64,000 nt of DNA from Mesorhizobium loti (GCA_014189435.1 CP050294.1:186001-250000); one strand, 5' to 3'. Shown: positions 28,799 through 39,316, numbered from the stretch's first letter. Numbers and translations are program-made. Notes: generated by a model not told the origin, from the letters alone.

Positions 28799-29800
28799 GC
28801 GTTGGTGCATGGATCCTTTGTCAACGGTTTGGCGATAGGCAGGCAGGATCGAAATCAGCTTGATTTGAGTGCCATGCCGTACAAACACAACGCAGATCGT
28901 CGTCATCACGTCGGAAAGATGACATTCAGGGTGACGAATTGGCGTGACTACGAAGCAGGTCTGCGCCGGCGTGGTAGCCTGACCTTATGGGTAACGCCGG
29001 AGGCACTGGCGGGATGGCGCGCTCCGCGACGCAAGACCCGCGGCGGCCAAGCCCGGTATTCCGATCTCGCCATTGAGACAGCGCTGACGCTGGGTTGCGT
29101 CTTCGCAATGCGGCTGCGCCAGACCGAGGGATTGCTCCACTCGCTGCTGGATCTCATGGGGCTGAAAGTCCCAGTTCCAGATCATACGACGCTGAGCCGT
29201 CGGGCACAGAAGTGGGAGCCATCAGCCCGACGAAACCCGCCGCTGCCGGACGGCCCGCTGCATGTGCTTGTCGATAGCACGGGATTGAAAGTCTACGGCG
29301 CCGGGCAATGGCTGGAGCAGAAACATGGCGCCAGATCACGTCGCAACTGGCGCAAGCTGCATCTGGCAGTGGATGCCAAAAGTGGCGCGATCATTGCCCA
29401 AAGGCTGACAGATCAGGACACGGATGATCCTTCCCAGGTGGCACCGCTGCTCGATCAGATCGACGGCGAGATCGACCAGTTCACAGCCGACGGAGCCTAT
29501 GACGGCAAGCCAACCTATCGGTCTATCCTGCAGCACAGCGCAACCGCGAACATCGTCATTCCACCGCGTTCCACGGCGGTGGAAAGCGGTGATGCCGGAC
29601 CGCCTGGTCAAAGGGACAAGCACATTGCCGCAATCGCAAGCGACGGTCGGCTGAAATGGCAGGCAGCCACCGGCTACGGCAAGCGGGCGCTGAGCGAAAC
29701 AGCCATCGGACGATACAAGGGGCTGATCGGACGGCGCCTGCGAGCACGCTCTCTTCCGGCTCAACAGACCGAGGTTGCCATCGGTTGCATCGTTCTCAAC
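28799..29800 (+). mobile_element. IS5 family element, right end lost
   Basis: The left end and 1002 bp match the complete copies at 51266 and 58707 almost base for base. The right ~110 bp are replaced by IS6 sequence at 29801, and the missing piece does not reappear beyond the IS6 right end (30607), so the end was deleted rather than split. Confidence 0.9.
28874..29800 (+). pseudogene. IS5 family transposase, C-terminus truncated
   Basis: ATG 28874 (MPYKHNADRRHHVGKMTFRV). The DDE motifs VDSTGLKVYGAGQW, FTADGAYDGKPT and SETAIGRYKGLIGRR are all present, with QTEVAIGCIVLN at the end. The last 20 residues of the intact copies (RMLAWARPES...) are missing; the frame reads nine codons into IS6 (GAVTLIKR) and stops at 29827. 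It differs from the other copies at a few positions, for example LPDGPLHVLVD instead of QPDGPLHGLVD. Confidence 0.9.
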
Positions 29801-30607
29801 GGTGCTGTCACATTGATTAAGCGGTAAGGAAAGTGAGGTAGCAGCGCGCCCATGACCGTGAGTGCACCGACCTACAAGAACCACCGCTATCCGATCGAAA
29901 TCGTGGCCCGTGCTGTCTGGCTCTACTTCCGCTTCAATCTGAGCCTGCGCGATGTCGAGGAAATGCTGCTCGATCGCGGGATCGTCGTTTCCTACGAGAC
30001 CATCCGCCGATGGTGCCGAAAGCACGGCCCTGATTATGCGCGCCGCATACGCCGCAAGGCACCAACGAAAGATGATGTCTGGCACCTGGATGAAGTCGTG
30101 GTGCGCATCAACGGTCAGAAGTGCTGGTTGTGGAGAGCGGTTGATCAGGACGGATATATGCTCGACGAGATTGTCCAGACGCGTCGCAACAGCAAGGCCG
30201 CCAAGCGCCTGCTGACGCGACTTCTGAAGAAGCAGGGTCTGCCGCCAAAGCGTATGATCACCGACAAATTGCGCTCCTACGGGGCGGCCCAACGCCAGCT
30301 CATGCCGAACGTGAACACCGCTCGCATAAAGGCTTGAACAACCGGGCGGAGAATTCTCACCTGCCGTTCCGAAAACGGGAACGAACGCGACAGGGTTTCC
30401 GGTCGGTCGGCTCATTGCAGCATTTCGTGTCGATCTTCTCCGCCGTCCGAAATCTCTTCGTCCCCTCCCAGACCAACCGCTCGGCAGCACAAATTCGAAC
30501 CCATCGACGCCAAGCCATGGCCGCGTGGGAAGCCGTGAGTGCACGGCCTGCCTGAAAAGCGCGGTGTCGGCCTCACGCGGCCACATTTCAAACAACGTGA
30601 CAACGCC
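29801..30607 (+). mobile_element. IS6 family insertion sequence, one base short
   Basis: The 807-bp copy has left end GGTGCTGTCACATTGATT and right end ...GTGACAACGCC at 30607, in the same orientation as 914-1721. Flanking 8-mers (TTCTCAAC and TCCGCCTA) do not match. It joins truncated IS5 on its left to unrelated DNA on its right, as expected for IS6-mediated adjacent deletion. Confidence 0.9.
29852..30555 (+). pseudogene. IS6 family transposase with one frameshift
   Basis: Nearly identical to the intact copy at 965. One G is missing near 30314 (AACGTGAACACC instead of AACGTGGAACACC), splitting the protein after RQLMPNV, between the second aspartate (ITDKLRSY) and the catalytic glutamate region (NRAENSH). 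The second part reads on to the normal end at 30555. Confidence 0.9.
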
Positions 30608-31033
30608 TCCGCCTACCATTCTGAAGCGTTCTGATGCTCGGCAGTCGCACGCGTTGTCGGTTTTGTGACAACGTCGAACGTGAAACACTGCACTATCATC
30701 GTGATCGTTTTGTTTTAGTTGGTTTTCCGGTTTGGCGCGGCAGTTGCTTGGATGTGGGGACAATACAATCTCGCGACGCGGACAACAGTTGGCAACGAGG
30801 CGCTCGGTTGTCCCGCCGCTTGATAAAGCCCGAGCGCAAAGACGCGCAGGAGGAAACTCGGGCGCCAACTGGTAAGCGGCTAAATCCGACCGGCTCCTGG
30901 CAGGTGACGGCAGCGGCGATTTCTCACAGGCTTGGCCGCCTTGGTGGCGATTTTTATTGTCGGCATGTGGCTAGTCGTCCTGACAATGATGATGCAGCGG
31001 ATCGACATCGAGTTGGAGTTTTAGGATCGCGGC
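30608..31033 (+). other. Gap after the IS6, with the end of a small membrane ORF
   Basis: Mostly without a credible gene. The stretch ending at 31024 encodes a hydrophobic peptide on the plus strand (LVAIFIVGMWLVVLTMMMQRIDIELEF then TAG), which looks like the C-terminus of a small single-span membrane protein whose start is unclear (TTG or ATG codons are available). It ends 9 bp before the next possible start, so the two may be coupled. Confidence 0.3.
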
Positions 31034-31441
31034 GTGACGATCATGACGTCGTTGCAGGTGCTGGCCTTCGCCGCGGCCGGAGCGCTGTGGGGCGTCAAAG
31101 TCCAAGAAAAGGAAACGGAGAAGGCCAAGGACGAGGCCAAGAAGTCGAAGGAGGATGCCCAGGCATCGAAGCTGGAGCCCCACTATGCGCATGCCGGGAA
31201 GGACTTGGCGCGGATGTACCTTGACACGATCGGCCAGAAAGCAACCGTCGATCTTCGGCACGAGAGCACTGGCGAGGCGGAAGACCTGAGCCGCCAAGCC
31301 ACAGCGGTTTGGCCATGTAGAAGTGGTTTCTCTGGGCCTTGGAGGCGGATTGCGGTCCGGCGATCTGGCTCAAACCATCCTTCAGCCATCCGGCAGCATG
31401 GAATTGAAGTGAGGTTTGCGAGGATGATCGGATGCCTTTGA
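31034..31441 (+). CDS. Small hypothetical protein with N-terminal hydrophobic segment
   Basis: GTG 31034 or ATG 31043. It opens with MTSLQVLAFAAAGALWGVKV, a short membrane segment or signal, then a Lys/Glu-rich helical stretch (EKETEKAKDEAKKSKEDA) and KDLARMYLDTIGQKATVDL. From about 31290 another phase (GHVEVVSLGLGGGLRSGDLA...) looks more natural and ends at 31424, so a one-base frameshift is possible. Not recognised. It directly precedes the protease-nuclease gene. Confidence 0.35.
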   Translation: MTIMTSLQVLAFAAAGALWGVKVQEKETEKAKDEAKKSKEDAQASKLEPHYAHAGKDLARMYLDTIGQKATVDLRHESTGEAEDLSRQATAVWPCRSGFSGPWRRIAVRRSGSNHPSAIRQHGIEVRFARMIGCL

Positions 31442-31467
31442 TCGGTTACTGTGGAGGGTGGTTGGCG

Positions 31468-33714
31468 ATGGATGACGAAATTGATGGCGCGCTGTTAGCG
31501 AATGCAGAGGCCGCCGCCGCGCGATGGAAGAACCGCACAAGGATTCGCGAAGCGCGCACTGACGCGCTGATCAGGCATGAGATTCTGGCGGCGGACAGTC
31601 CGGATCGCCTGGCTGCGCGATTGAACAACATCATCAGCGATGTCCGGAAATCGGGCGGGGGAATGCTCCCGCCGGAAAGCTCCATCTTGAGGAAGTTTGT
31701 GGAGCGCCCCTTGCCCGTGACTGTCGCAGAACTCAGCGACCAGATCGTTAACGAGGTTATCATCGGTGCCCGCGACTTTCTTTCCGTGGAGTTTCTGGAC
31801 AGAGGATCGGCGGCCGCCCGAAGTGTCGGGCGAGTCCTTATCCGCGCTAATGGAACCCTGAGCGCACGAGGCACTGGCTTCCTCGTCGGACCGGGATTGC
31901 TTCTGACCAATGAGCACGTCCTGACCTCGGCGGAGCTTGCGGATCGATGCGTCGTTCAGATGGACTACGAGCAGAACCGCTTCGGCCTGGTGAAGCAGCC
32001 TCAGGAATTCGCGCTCGAGCCGAAGCGCTTCTTCCTGAATGACCACAAGCTCGACTACGCGCTCGTGGCGGTTTCTGTGAAAAGCATCCAGGGCGTTGAG
32101 ATTTCTACATACGGATGGCTTCCGCTCAATGGCGCCCAGGGAAAGATCGCGATCTCGGATGAGGACCACATCAACATCGTCCAGCATCCTGGTGGCCGGG
32201 AAAAGCAGGTCGTAATCCGCAACAACCGGGTTCTCGACATGAGGACTGCCGCCGAAGGTCTCGGACCGTTCCTGCATTACGAAGCCGATACGGAGAAGGG
32301 CTCGTCAGGGTCACCTGTGATGAATGATGGATGGGAGGTCGTCGGGCTTCACCATAGCGGCGTGCCTGCGATCGACAGCCAAGGGAACTGGCTCCGGAAA
32401 GATGACCGCATCTGGGACAAGGAGCAGCACTCGGTCGCGGAAATCAAATGGGTCGCGAATGAGGCCGTGCGGACATCCAGCCTCGTTGCAGCGATCGAAA
32501 TCGCGCCGCTGGAAAAGGAGAAGCGGGCCTACCTGAATGAAGCCATGTCGGCCACAGCATCCATGGAAACCTTCGCGCCTAGCCTGGTCCCCGAGAGCGT
32601 TGCGCACGAGCTGGAGGACACCCCAGTCGTTCGCGATGTGTCGTCCGGGAGAGGCAGCGGTCCCAACCGGGAAATATCGAAGGACAAATGGGAGCCGTCG
32701 GCCACCATCGAGGTTCCGCTGAAGATAACCCTTTCCCTAGGCCGGGCCGGCAATCGGTCCGCATCGGCGCCGATGCCGCGCCCGCGGCTTCCGGCCGAGT
32801 TGCTCGAAGAGAAATTAGAGGCGCAGGATTTCGCCGATCGCGATGGTTACGCCCGCAAGTTCCTGGGCGTTTCCGTTCCCCTGCCCAAGGTCAAGGCCGA
32901 GCCGAAATTCGGTGGTGGTGCCTTGGTCGTTCCCCGGCCCGCTCGACCGGATGATCGGACCGAACTGCGCTATCACAACTACAGCGTCATCCTCTGTGCG
33001 AAACGGCGCCTAGCCTATGTATCGGCCTGCAATCTGAACTTCGCCGCGAAGGAAACCGCGAGCCGGGCGGATGGGCGCAGCACCTGGAGGAAGGATCCGC
33101 GGATCGAATTCGCGGATCAGCTCGGCGCACGCTTCTATGACTACAACGACTACAACAAGGGACACCTGACACGGCGGGACGATGTCGCTTGGGGTGAGAC
33201 ATTCGAGGACGCCGTTGCCGCGAATGACGACACGTTCTTCTACACCAACTCAGCGCCTCAATATTTTCTCTTCAACCAGTCGGACGAATTCACTGGTGCC
33301 GGGCTGGACCTCTGGGGAGACCTGGAAAACTTCATCTCCGAGCAGGGGGAAGAGCAGCGTGCGCGTTTGACGGTCTTCAACGGCCCCGTCTTTGGTAAGC
33401 AGGACAAGCCGCTACACGACGCACTTGTGCCGCTGAGTTTCTACAAGATAGTGATTTGGCGCGACGTGAGAGAGGATCCGGGTGCAGTGGGCTTCCGGCT
33501 CGATCAGTCCGACCTGATCGCGTCATTACCCCAGGAGGCCATCGATCCGGGCCGTTTCGAACTGCGCCAATGTCGGATCGCTGACATAGAGGATCAGTTG
33601 GACCTCGACTTCGGGGTGGCGAAGAAGTGGGACCGGCTGGGGAAGGTTGATGTCAGCGAGGCCTTCGGGGCTGAAGGTATCGAAATCGCCAGCTTGAAGG
33701 ACATCAGGCTCTGA
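31468..33714 (+). CDS. Trypsin-like protease fused to a NUC-type (ββα-Me) endonuclease
   Basis: The 748-residue start at ATG 31468 is chosen for its GGAGGG 9 bp upstream. Residues 1-100 form a small helical domain, possibly an adaptor/effector-associated domain. A trypsin-like serine protease follows with H150 (GTGFLVGPGLLLTNEHVL), D197 (LDYALVAV) and S280 (EKGSSGSPV). A linker with a short strand-rich piece (ATIEVPLKITLSLG) leads to a DNA/RNA non-specific endonuclease domain with H566 (YNDYNKGHLTRRDD) and N594 (FFYTNSAPQ). There is no signal peptide, so both activities would be cytoplasmic. That suits a suicidal or conflict effector in which cleavage triggers the nuclease (inference). It is convergent with a giant helicase gene 600 bp away. 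All catalytic residues are present. Confidence 0.85.
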   Translation: MDDEIDGALLANAEAAAARWKNRTRIREARTDALIRHEILAADSPDRLAARLNNIISDVRKSGGGMLPPESSILRKFVERPLPVTVAELSDQIVNEVIIGARDFLSVEFLDRGSAAARSVGRVLIRANGTLSARGTGFLVGPGLLLTNEHVLTSAELADRCVVQMDYEQNRFGLVKQPQEFALEPKRFFLNDHKLDYALVAVSVKSIQGVEISTYGWLPLNGAQGKIAISDEDHINIVQHPGGREKQVVIRNNRVLDMRTAAEGLGPFLHYEADTEKGSSGSPVMNDGWEVVGLHHSGVPAIDSQGNWLRKDDRIWDKEQHSVAEIKWVANEAVRTSSLVAAIEIAPLEKEKRAYLNEAMSATASMETFAPSLVPESVAHELEDTPVVRDVSSGRGSGPNREISKDKWEPSATIEVPLKITLSLGRAGNRSASAPMPRPRLPAELLEEKLEAQDFADRDGYARKFLGVSVPLPKVKAEPKFGGGALVVPRPARPDDRTELRYHNYSVILCAKRRLAYVSACNLNFAAKETASRADGRSTWRKDPRIEFADQLGARFYDYNDYNKGHLTRRDDVAWGETFEDAVAANDDTFFYTNSAPQYFLFNQSDEFTGAGLDLWGDLENFISEQGEEQRARLTVFNGPVFGKQDKPLHDALVPLSFYKIVIWRDVREDPGAVGFRLDQSDLIASLPQEAIDPGRFELRQCRIADIEDQLDLDFGVAKKWDRLGKVDVSEAFGAEGIEIASLKDIRL

Positions 33715-33830
33715 GCGAAAAGTGCGGACAGTCCGAGTCGACATGGTGGCGGTCCCCGCTGGAGTGCACCCCCAGACTGAGACAAGGAAAATCGCGGACA
33801 GTTTCCCCGCGAGGAGAGGAAACTGGGGCA

Positions 33831-34213
33831 TGGCCGGACGGCAAAGAGTTATTGATGAGGACCAAAAACTGGAGCTTCTCCAGCGCATGGAGGCGGGCGA
33901 AACCGTTAGCAAGTTGGCAGATGAGGTTGGCGTCAGTCGCCAACGTCTTTACGAGTGGCGCGATCACCTCAGGCTTCGTGGCAATTTGAAGTCACGTCGG
34001 CGCGGCCGGCCGGCCAGATCGACAGCAGGAGCTGACGGAGTCGCGCAGCCGCGGAGCGCAGTCGACGTGCCGGCACCTCAGGAAAAGGCACTGAACAAGG
34101 CCAGGCGCCGGATCAGGGTATCGGAGCAAAACAGCCGAGGCTCTAATCGCCGCTGGATGACACTTCAGTGGCAGGTCAGCAGGGGGGATTCGCGCTGGTC
34201 GCGGATTTGTTAG
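33831..34213 (+). CDS. Small HTH protein, IS3 OrfA-like
   Basis: ATG 33831. Residues 1-60 (DEDQKLELLQRMEAGETVSKLADEVGVSRQRLYEWRDHLRLRG) form a classic helix-turn-helix as in IS3-type OrfA proteins, followed by a basic GRPARST linker. The C-terminal part is low in recognisable structure. GCGGACAGT occurs upstream at 33722 and again at 33794, perhaps old IS termini. It could be a transposase remnant or a regulator of the surrounding island; no orfB follows, so the remnant reading is somewhat favoured. Confidence 0.45.
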
Positions 34214-34327
34214 CGTGCTGTTTCGTGGTCAGGGAAGCGCGCCATGACCAACTGGACAGCGGAGAGTGAAGCATCGACAAGAGTATCCGTCACTCCCCGA
34301 TCATACGAGGTGGGCAGTTGATGACGC

Positions 34328-37300
34328 TTACGTTTGAAACTGTGATGTGGGGGCGGAATGGCGCATTTCTGCGAAAGAAAGTCGGATGAGCATCTGCAGC
34401 ACAGGTTCACGCCGACGATCGATCAATTCGTGATCGGGCTGATTGAAATAGGACAACAGGCAGCGATAGCAGCCCGCTACGCAGTGAGAGTCCTCAACAT
34501 TTTCCAGTGCCTTCGGTCCACTAACCGCAGCCGCTGAGAGGCTTCCCGGAGCATAGTGCATTATCTCCAGCGCCTTCTTCGCAACGGCGCGAAAGGCACT
34601 GCCATCCTCGACCAACCTGGACAAGACCCCGGCGCCACCCTCCGCGGCCTCGTAAAACAACAGTGCTCGGCGATCCTTTCTTGAGGGCGTCGGCTGTCCC
34701 TGGATTTCGCCTTCTTCCACTTGGTAAATGGCCTCGATGCCACGCGCAAAAGCATGCTGGATCGTAGCAACTATTGCCTCCGCCTCGTCTCCAGCAGCAG
34801 CCAACCAAGCAGCAGGAAACCGGATGAGCAGCGCGTTTTTCCGGTCCTCTACAACCGGGGTGATGGGTTGCCGACTATTGATCGGTGATCCTTCTTCCGC
34901 GTCCTGCGCTCGGTTGTCACTTGCCCAATAGCCGCTTTTCGGATCGATCAAAAACCCGATCTTACTGATGTCCTTGCGGCGGCGGAGTCCCCGGTTGATA
35001 CGACGCGCCTGTGCGGCAGGCGTAAATTCCGCGGAGAATATTTGCCCCTCTGAATCTTCAAACACTCGGGATCTGACGTCGCTCGGGTCTCGAAACGAGA
35101 AGGTCGTCTGGAGTTCATAGCCTTGGCGACGACGCTCTTCGTCGTTGGCGGTTATCCGCTCCACTTGGCGCGTACCAACATTCTCGATCCGATGAAGCTG
35201 CTTCGTTATGTTCGATTTGTTCAGAGCGCTGTTACATACGTGGCAGCGTTCTGGCGGCTCTCCGTCATGGGCGGCACCGCAGGCTGGGCAAATTGCCGTG
35301 CTGAATGTCGGGAGCAATCCATCTTGCTCGCCACCAACCTCCTTTAACAGGGCGCGATCGACCCGATAGGCACGCCCCTCGTGATAGACAAGGCTGCCTG
35401 GCCCGAACTCGGCGATCGCCAGAAAGCGTGCACGCTGAATATACCGCTGTCCTTTTCCGCCCTGATCACCTGGCACGAACGCCATAATAGGGAGACGTGG
35501 GAAGTTATAGCCAGGCAGGAACCCTTCCGTTGCCAGATACCGGTACACGTAGAAATCGGAGCCTTGGCCCTCGGCCCCCCGTAGCAAAAGCTTTATCTGG
35601 GTGTTTCCAGCCGCTTGCCGTGTTTCTGCGGCAAGGCGTTCCTGCGGTGAGATCGAATAATCTTTTAGAGTATGTGCCGCGTCTTCTACCTGCCGTTCGG
35701 CCGCAGCCCACAAATCCCTCCACCGGTCAAAGGTATCGGCAAGGCGTTGAGGCGCGGCAGCAACGACCCGGTTTGTATTGGCATCAACACCAACAAACCA
35801 CTCCGGTGGCGTGGCGCCAAAGTCATCAGCGACAGCTGACAGAACGGCCGCAACGCGCTTTGCACCGGCACTCTTTGCCTCGTCAGCAGACACCCGGTTC
35901 CAGTGATGCGGCAAGAGAGGCTTGCCGGAAACTGTCATGTCGAGGTTATCGGCGATCGACGCCGACAATGCCGCTCCACTGGCAGCCAGCCACTCTGCGT
36001 GAAGATGGCTTTCGACAAGTTCGTGATTTTTCAGATCAATAGATGGCGGGAGCACCACGCCATCGACCATCGCGCTTGGACGCTCGAAGAAGTATTGGTC
36101 ATGCGGGCTTTGTGCCGCGCAATAGGTGACAATTAAGGCTGCCTGACCGCTGCGGCCCGCACGCCCACCGCGCTGAGCGTAGTTCGCTGGCGTTGGGGGC
36201 ACATTTCGCATGTAGACGACGTTCATCGCGGAGATATCGACGCCGAGTTCCATGGTTGGCGAGCAAAACAAGGTTGGTAGGAAACGGCTATCTTCTCGAA
36301 GCTCCTTCAATCGTTCGGCCTGGTCGATCAGAAGTTGCCGGTCGTCTATGCCATAACGAAAGCGAGCCTCGCGGATCTCTCGTAGATCACCCTCAACCTG
36401 CGCCGTATGCTCTCGGCCTTCGAAGCCGAAGATTGCCTCGCCGCCGTCGGCCAGAAGCGTCGCGATATGTGCATACAGACCACGGAAAAAAGGATTGTCC
36501 CGATCCGGAGCTTGATTTGCTGAAAGCGCAAAAGTGATCGATGACGGCACCAGACGCCAACCATCTCCGCCAACAGGGGAGACGACCTGTGTCGCCAGCC
36601 CGTAACGACCTGCTGCTTTCAACAAGCCTTCGACAATTTCCGTGATCTGCTTACCGGTTGCCCGTCTGCCACCGAAGGTCATCGACCGAAATTGCCGGCC
36701 GATCGTGCTGGTCGGACTGCCCCGAAGAATCAACTCTTCGTCTTTCGGCGACATCTCACGGCGGGTTGGCGGCTTCGGCATGAATACCGGGGCTGCCAAG
36801 AAGCGCTCCTCATCCAGTATCCATGGGGCCTTGATTGCGCTCCGCATTCGACTGGCGAGGCTTTCGATCTTCAGTCGATCCAGGGCATCACATTCGACTG
36901 CTAAGCCCTTGCGCATCACGTCCAACAACACCCGAAGCGCCGCCTGACGTTCGAGAGCTGAAGCCGCTCGCAACAAAGGGTAGGTTTCAAATTCCTTGTC
37001 GTCGTGTGCGAGGTCATCGAGGGAAATGTAGCGCGCCTCGATCAACCCAAGCTGCTCGAGATTGGGATTCGTGTAACGCCACCCCCGCCGTTGCTCGATC
37101 CAGAATCGATGCGTCAGCGATTCGCGGATCACCTTTTCAACGGCCAGCAGCTTGGCCCCCCTAAGATCCGGCTCTACCAACCATTCGGTTCGCCGAGATA
37201 CATTGGATACCACAAAGCCCAGCATTCGCTGGATCGCCTTGCCGACCTCATCCTCTTGCAACCCTTCATCACCGGCCTGGGAAACGGCTGCCAGAATCGC

Positions 37301-39316
37301 GCCGCGTAGCAGCGTGACGAATAGAAAGTCGTTGAAATGCCCGGCCTGCAGGGCGGCATCCTGTCGGTTGTCAGTGAAGGCCAAGAGCTTGCGTCTCGTC
37401 GCCGGGATGGAGTTTTCCGTATCGTTCATCCAACGCAGGATGGCCGCAATAATAATCGTCGTCGCCGAACTGCGCCCCTCGGCGCCCAAGGCGGCGAGCC
37501 GGTTAATGTCACGAGTTGAATCGCTGTGGTGCTCCCCGCATGCCGGGCAGAATTTGAACTTACCCGGCATGAACCAGGCTCGTTGGCCGTCATTGCCGCA
37601 GGTGCCGTCCGGAAGCACCGATACAAGCTCAGCCCTCGTCTTGCGGTACGTCGCTTTTAACCGCAATTCGCCCGATTTTGTTTCTTCAAGCCAAGCCTCG
37701 GGATAGTCCTCATCCCGACCATGGAACGTGAACTCGCCATCCACGGGCTCGGGCATAAGGAAGCCCCAGCGTTCAACGATGCCCTCAGCCTCTTCGTCAT
37801 CATTGAGGGGGACATCATCGATCTCACGCTTCTCAAATGATTTTGCGCCATTGTCGTCGACCAGCGTGACGGGATGGTTTTCCTGCCCACACCGCCGGCA
37901 GAAATAAGCGCTATATAGTCTTTTTGTCGGATTTTCCGGATCGAAGATTTGTCCATCAAATGTGACCGAGCGCGAACCCGAGGGATCGAGGGTCGTGTAC
38001 AGACGACCTGCGCCTGAAATAAATTGATGTAGCTTAAACGCGAAAAGAGGCTCGTCACTGCCGCCGCTATGGCCTCGGAGTTTCTCCGGCAAGCTAAACG
38101 CCAGTAGCGCGTTTTTTAATGCCAGCTCGCATGTCTCGACGGCTTCGCCGGATTCACTAGATAGTAGGACCGCCGCCGTCTTCAGCGATAGGGAGCGCGC
38201 CCGCTGCGGCTTCTGGTCTACCTCTCGAGGGCCGAGCCTAGTCTCTACCCAGATGGCAAGATCATCACGAGCGATCTCACCATTTGATTTCCCGTAATAG
38301 GGCGTACCTGAAGCCGCGCTGACCACAGCGTCACTCAGTCGAGATAGCCCTCTGTCAGCGGATTGATCTGGATCCGTCGCGCGGCGCAAGGTTTCTGTAA
38401 CGATCGCGTCTCGGCCGATGTTCGTCCCAAATAAGCGGGACGCGACATCAGCAACAACCTGATTGCGATCTTCTTCGCCGCCTTCGCTGGCCATTGTTGC
38501 CGAGGTGCCAATGCAAATCGGCGGATGCCGGGGATCGCCAGCACGCGCCCGCAGACGGCGCATCAGCATCGCAACATCTGCCCCATGGCGCCCTCGATAC
38601 GTATGTAGTTCATCAAGAACAATAAATCGAAGGCCGCTACAATTTTCCACGACACGTCGGTCAAGATCTGACTGCCGCGTCATCAGAAGCTCGAGCATCA
38701 TAAAATTGGTGAGCAAAATGTCCGGGGGATTGTTCTTTATCTGCTCCCGTTCCTCCGAATTCTGCTGACCGGTGTATCGAGCGAAGGTCACGGGCACTGC
38801 ATGGTTTTGATCTGCGAGAAATTTCTTCAATTCCTCAAGCTGGCTATTAGCCAAGGCATTCATCGGATAGATGATTACCGCTCGGGTCCGCGCATCCTCG
38901 CCAGCCCGCTTCGCCTTAACAACGGCATCAACAATCGGAATAAAGAAACAAAGGGACTTACCCGACCCGGTGCCGGTCGTTACGACGAAGCTCTTTCCGT
39001 CCAGTGCAAGGCCAATTGCCTGCTCCTGATGGCGACGTAACTTCAGAGTCTTGTCGGAGGCGCCGGCAGCGGCGCGTGAGTCCCGGAATATCTGAGCGCA
39101 ATCATCGATCAGCCCTTTTGGGCCAACAAGGCTTTGGACCGAGCCGCCACCTTCATAGTGCGGATTAAGCTGAATTATGGGTTCAGGCCAGAAACGACGC
39201 CCGGCGTAGAGATCGGTTACCTTCTCCAGAATTTCTGACGAACGTATCCGTGTAAAGGATCTGGCAAATCCGGTATATTGAGCCAATAGACTATTATTTA
39301 GCGAAAAGACGTCCAC
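34328..39316 (-). CDS. Giant DEAD/DEAH-box helicase with DUF1998/MZB-type C-terminus
   Basis: The 1662-residue SF2 helicase has an N-terminal module (MDVFSLNNSLLAQYTGFARSF, RFWPEPIIQLNPHYEGG), then a Walker A at about 113-121 (TTGTGSGKS) and a DEAH-type box near 236 (VLDELHTYRGRHG). Motif III is ICIGTSATM, and motifs V-VI are PTMELGVDISAMN and QRGGRAGRSGQ. Several Cys pairs suggest zinc ribbons (CRRCGQENH, CPACGEHH, CPACGAAH). The end CVAGCYRCLLSYFNQPDHE matches the DUF1998/MZB region found in Lhr-like, DrmA and DruE helicases of phage-defence systems. The ATG is 4 bp after the AbiEii remnant stop, implying an operon. The exact defence family is not assignable by eye. Confidence 0.85.
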   Translation of the reverse strand: MDVFSLNNSLLAQYTGFARSFTRIRSSEILEKVTDLYAGRRFWPEPIIQLNPHYEGGGSVQSLVGPKGLIDDCAQIFRDSRAAAGASDKTLKLRRHQEQAIGLALDGKSFVVTTGTGSGKSLCFFIPIVDAVVKAKRAGEDARTRAVIIYPMNALANSQLEELKKFLADQNHAVPVTFARYTGQQNSEEREQIKNNPPDILLTNFMMLELLMTRQSDLDRRVVENCSGLRFIVLDELHTYRGRHGADVAMLMRRLRARAGDPRHPPICIGTSATMASEGGEEDRNQVVADVASRLFGTNIGRDAIVTETLRRATDPDQSADRGLSRLSDAVVSAASGTPYYGKSNGEIARDDLAIWVETRLGPREVDQKPQRARSLSLKTAAVLLSSESGEAVETCELALKNALLAFSLPEKLRGHSGGSDEPLFAFKLHQFISGAGRLYTTLDPSGSRSVTFDGQIFDPENPTKRLYSAYFCRRCGQENHPVTLVDDNGAKSFEKREIDDVPLNDDEEAEGIVERWGFLMPEPVDGEFTFHGRDEDYPEAWLEETKSGELRLKATYRKTRAELVSVLPDGTCGNDGQRAWFMPGKFKFCPACGEHHSDSTRDINRLAALGAEGRSSATTIIIAAILRWMNDTENSIPATRRKLLAFTDNRQDAALQAGHFNDFLFVTLLRGAILAAVSQAGDEGLQEDEVGKAIQRMLGFVVSNVSRRTEWLVEPDLRGAKLLAVEKVIRESLTHRFWIEQRRGWRYTNPNLEQLGLIEARYISLDDLAHDDKEFETYPLLRAASALERQAALRVLLDVMRKGLAVECDALDRLKIESLASRMRSAIKAPWILDEERFLAAPVFMPKPPTRREMSPKDEELILRGSPTSTIGRQFRSMTFGGRRATGKQITEIVEGLLKAAGRYGLATQVVSPVGGDGWRLVPSSITFALSANQAPDRDNPFFRGLYAHIATLLADGGEAIFGFEGREHTAQVEGDLREIREARFRYGIDDRQLLIDQAERLKELREDSRFLPTLFCSPTMELGVDISAMNVVYMRNVPPTPANYAQRGGRAGRSGQAALIVTYCAAQSPHDQYFFERPSAMVDGVVLPPSIDLKNHELVESHLHAEWLAASGAALSASIADNLDMTVSGKPLLPHHWNRVSADEAKSAGAKRVAAVLSAVADDFGATPPEWFVGVDANTNRVVAAAPQRLADTFDRWRDLWAAAERQVEDAAHTLKDYSISPQERLAAETRQAAGNTQIKLLLRGAEGQGSDFYVYRYLATEGFLPGYNFPRLPIMAFVPGDQGGKGQRYIQRARFLAIAEFGPGSLVYHEGRAYRVDRALLKEVGGEQDGLLPTFSTAICPACGAAHDGEPPERCHVCNSALNKSNITKQLHRIENVGTRQVERITANDEERRRQGYELQTTFSFRDPSDVRSRVFEDSEGQIFSAEFTPAAQARRINRGLRRRKDISKIGFLIDPKSGYWASDNRAQDAEEGSPINSRQPITPVVEDRKNALLIRFPAAWLAAAGDEAEAIVATIQHAFARGIEAIYQVEEGEIQGQPTPSRKDRRALLFYEAAEGGAGVLSRLVEDGSAFRAVAKKALEIMHYAPGSLSAAAVSGPKALENVEDSHCVAGCYRCLLSYFNQPDHELIDRRREPVLQMLIRLSFAEMRHSAPTSQFQT

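Noticed and set aside
29336..30868. 510-codon minus-strand frame across IS5 and IS6
   Set aside because: Antisense read-through of two transposase genes; not a gene.
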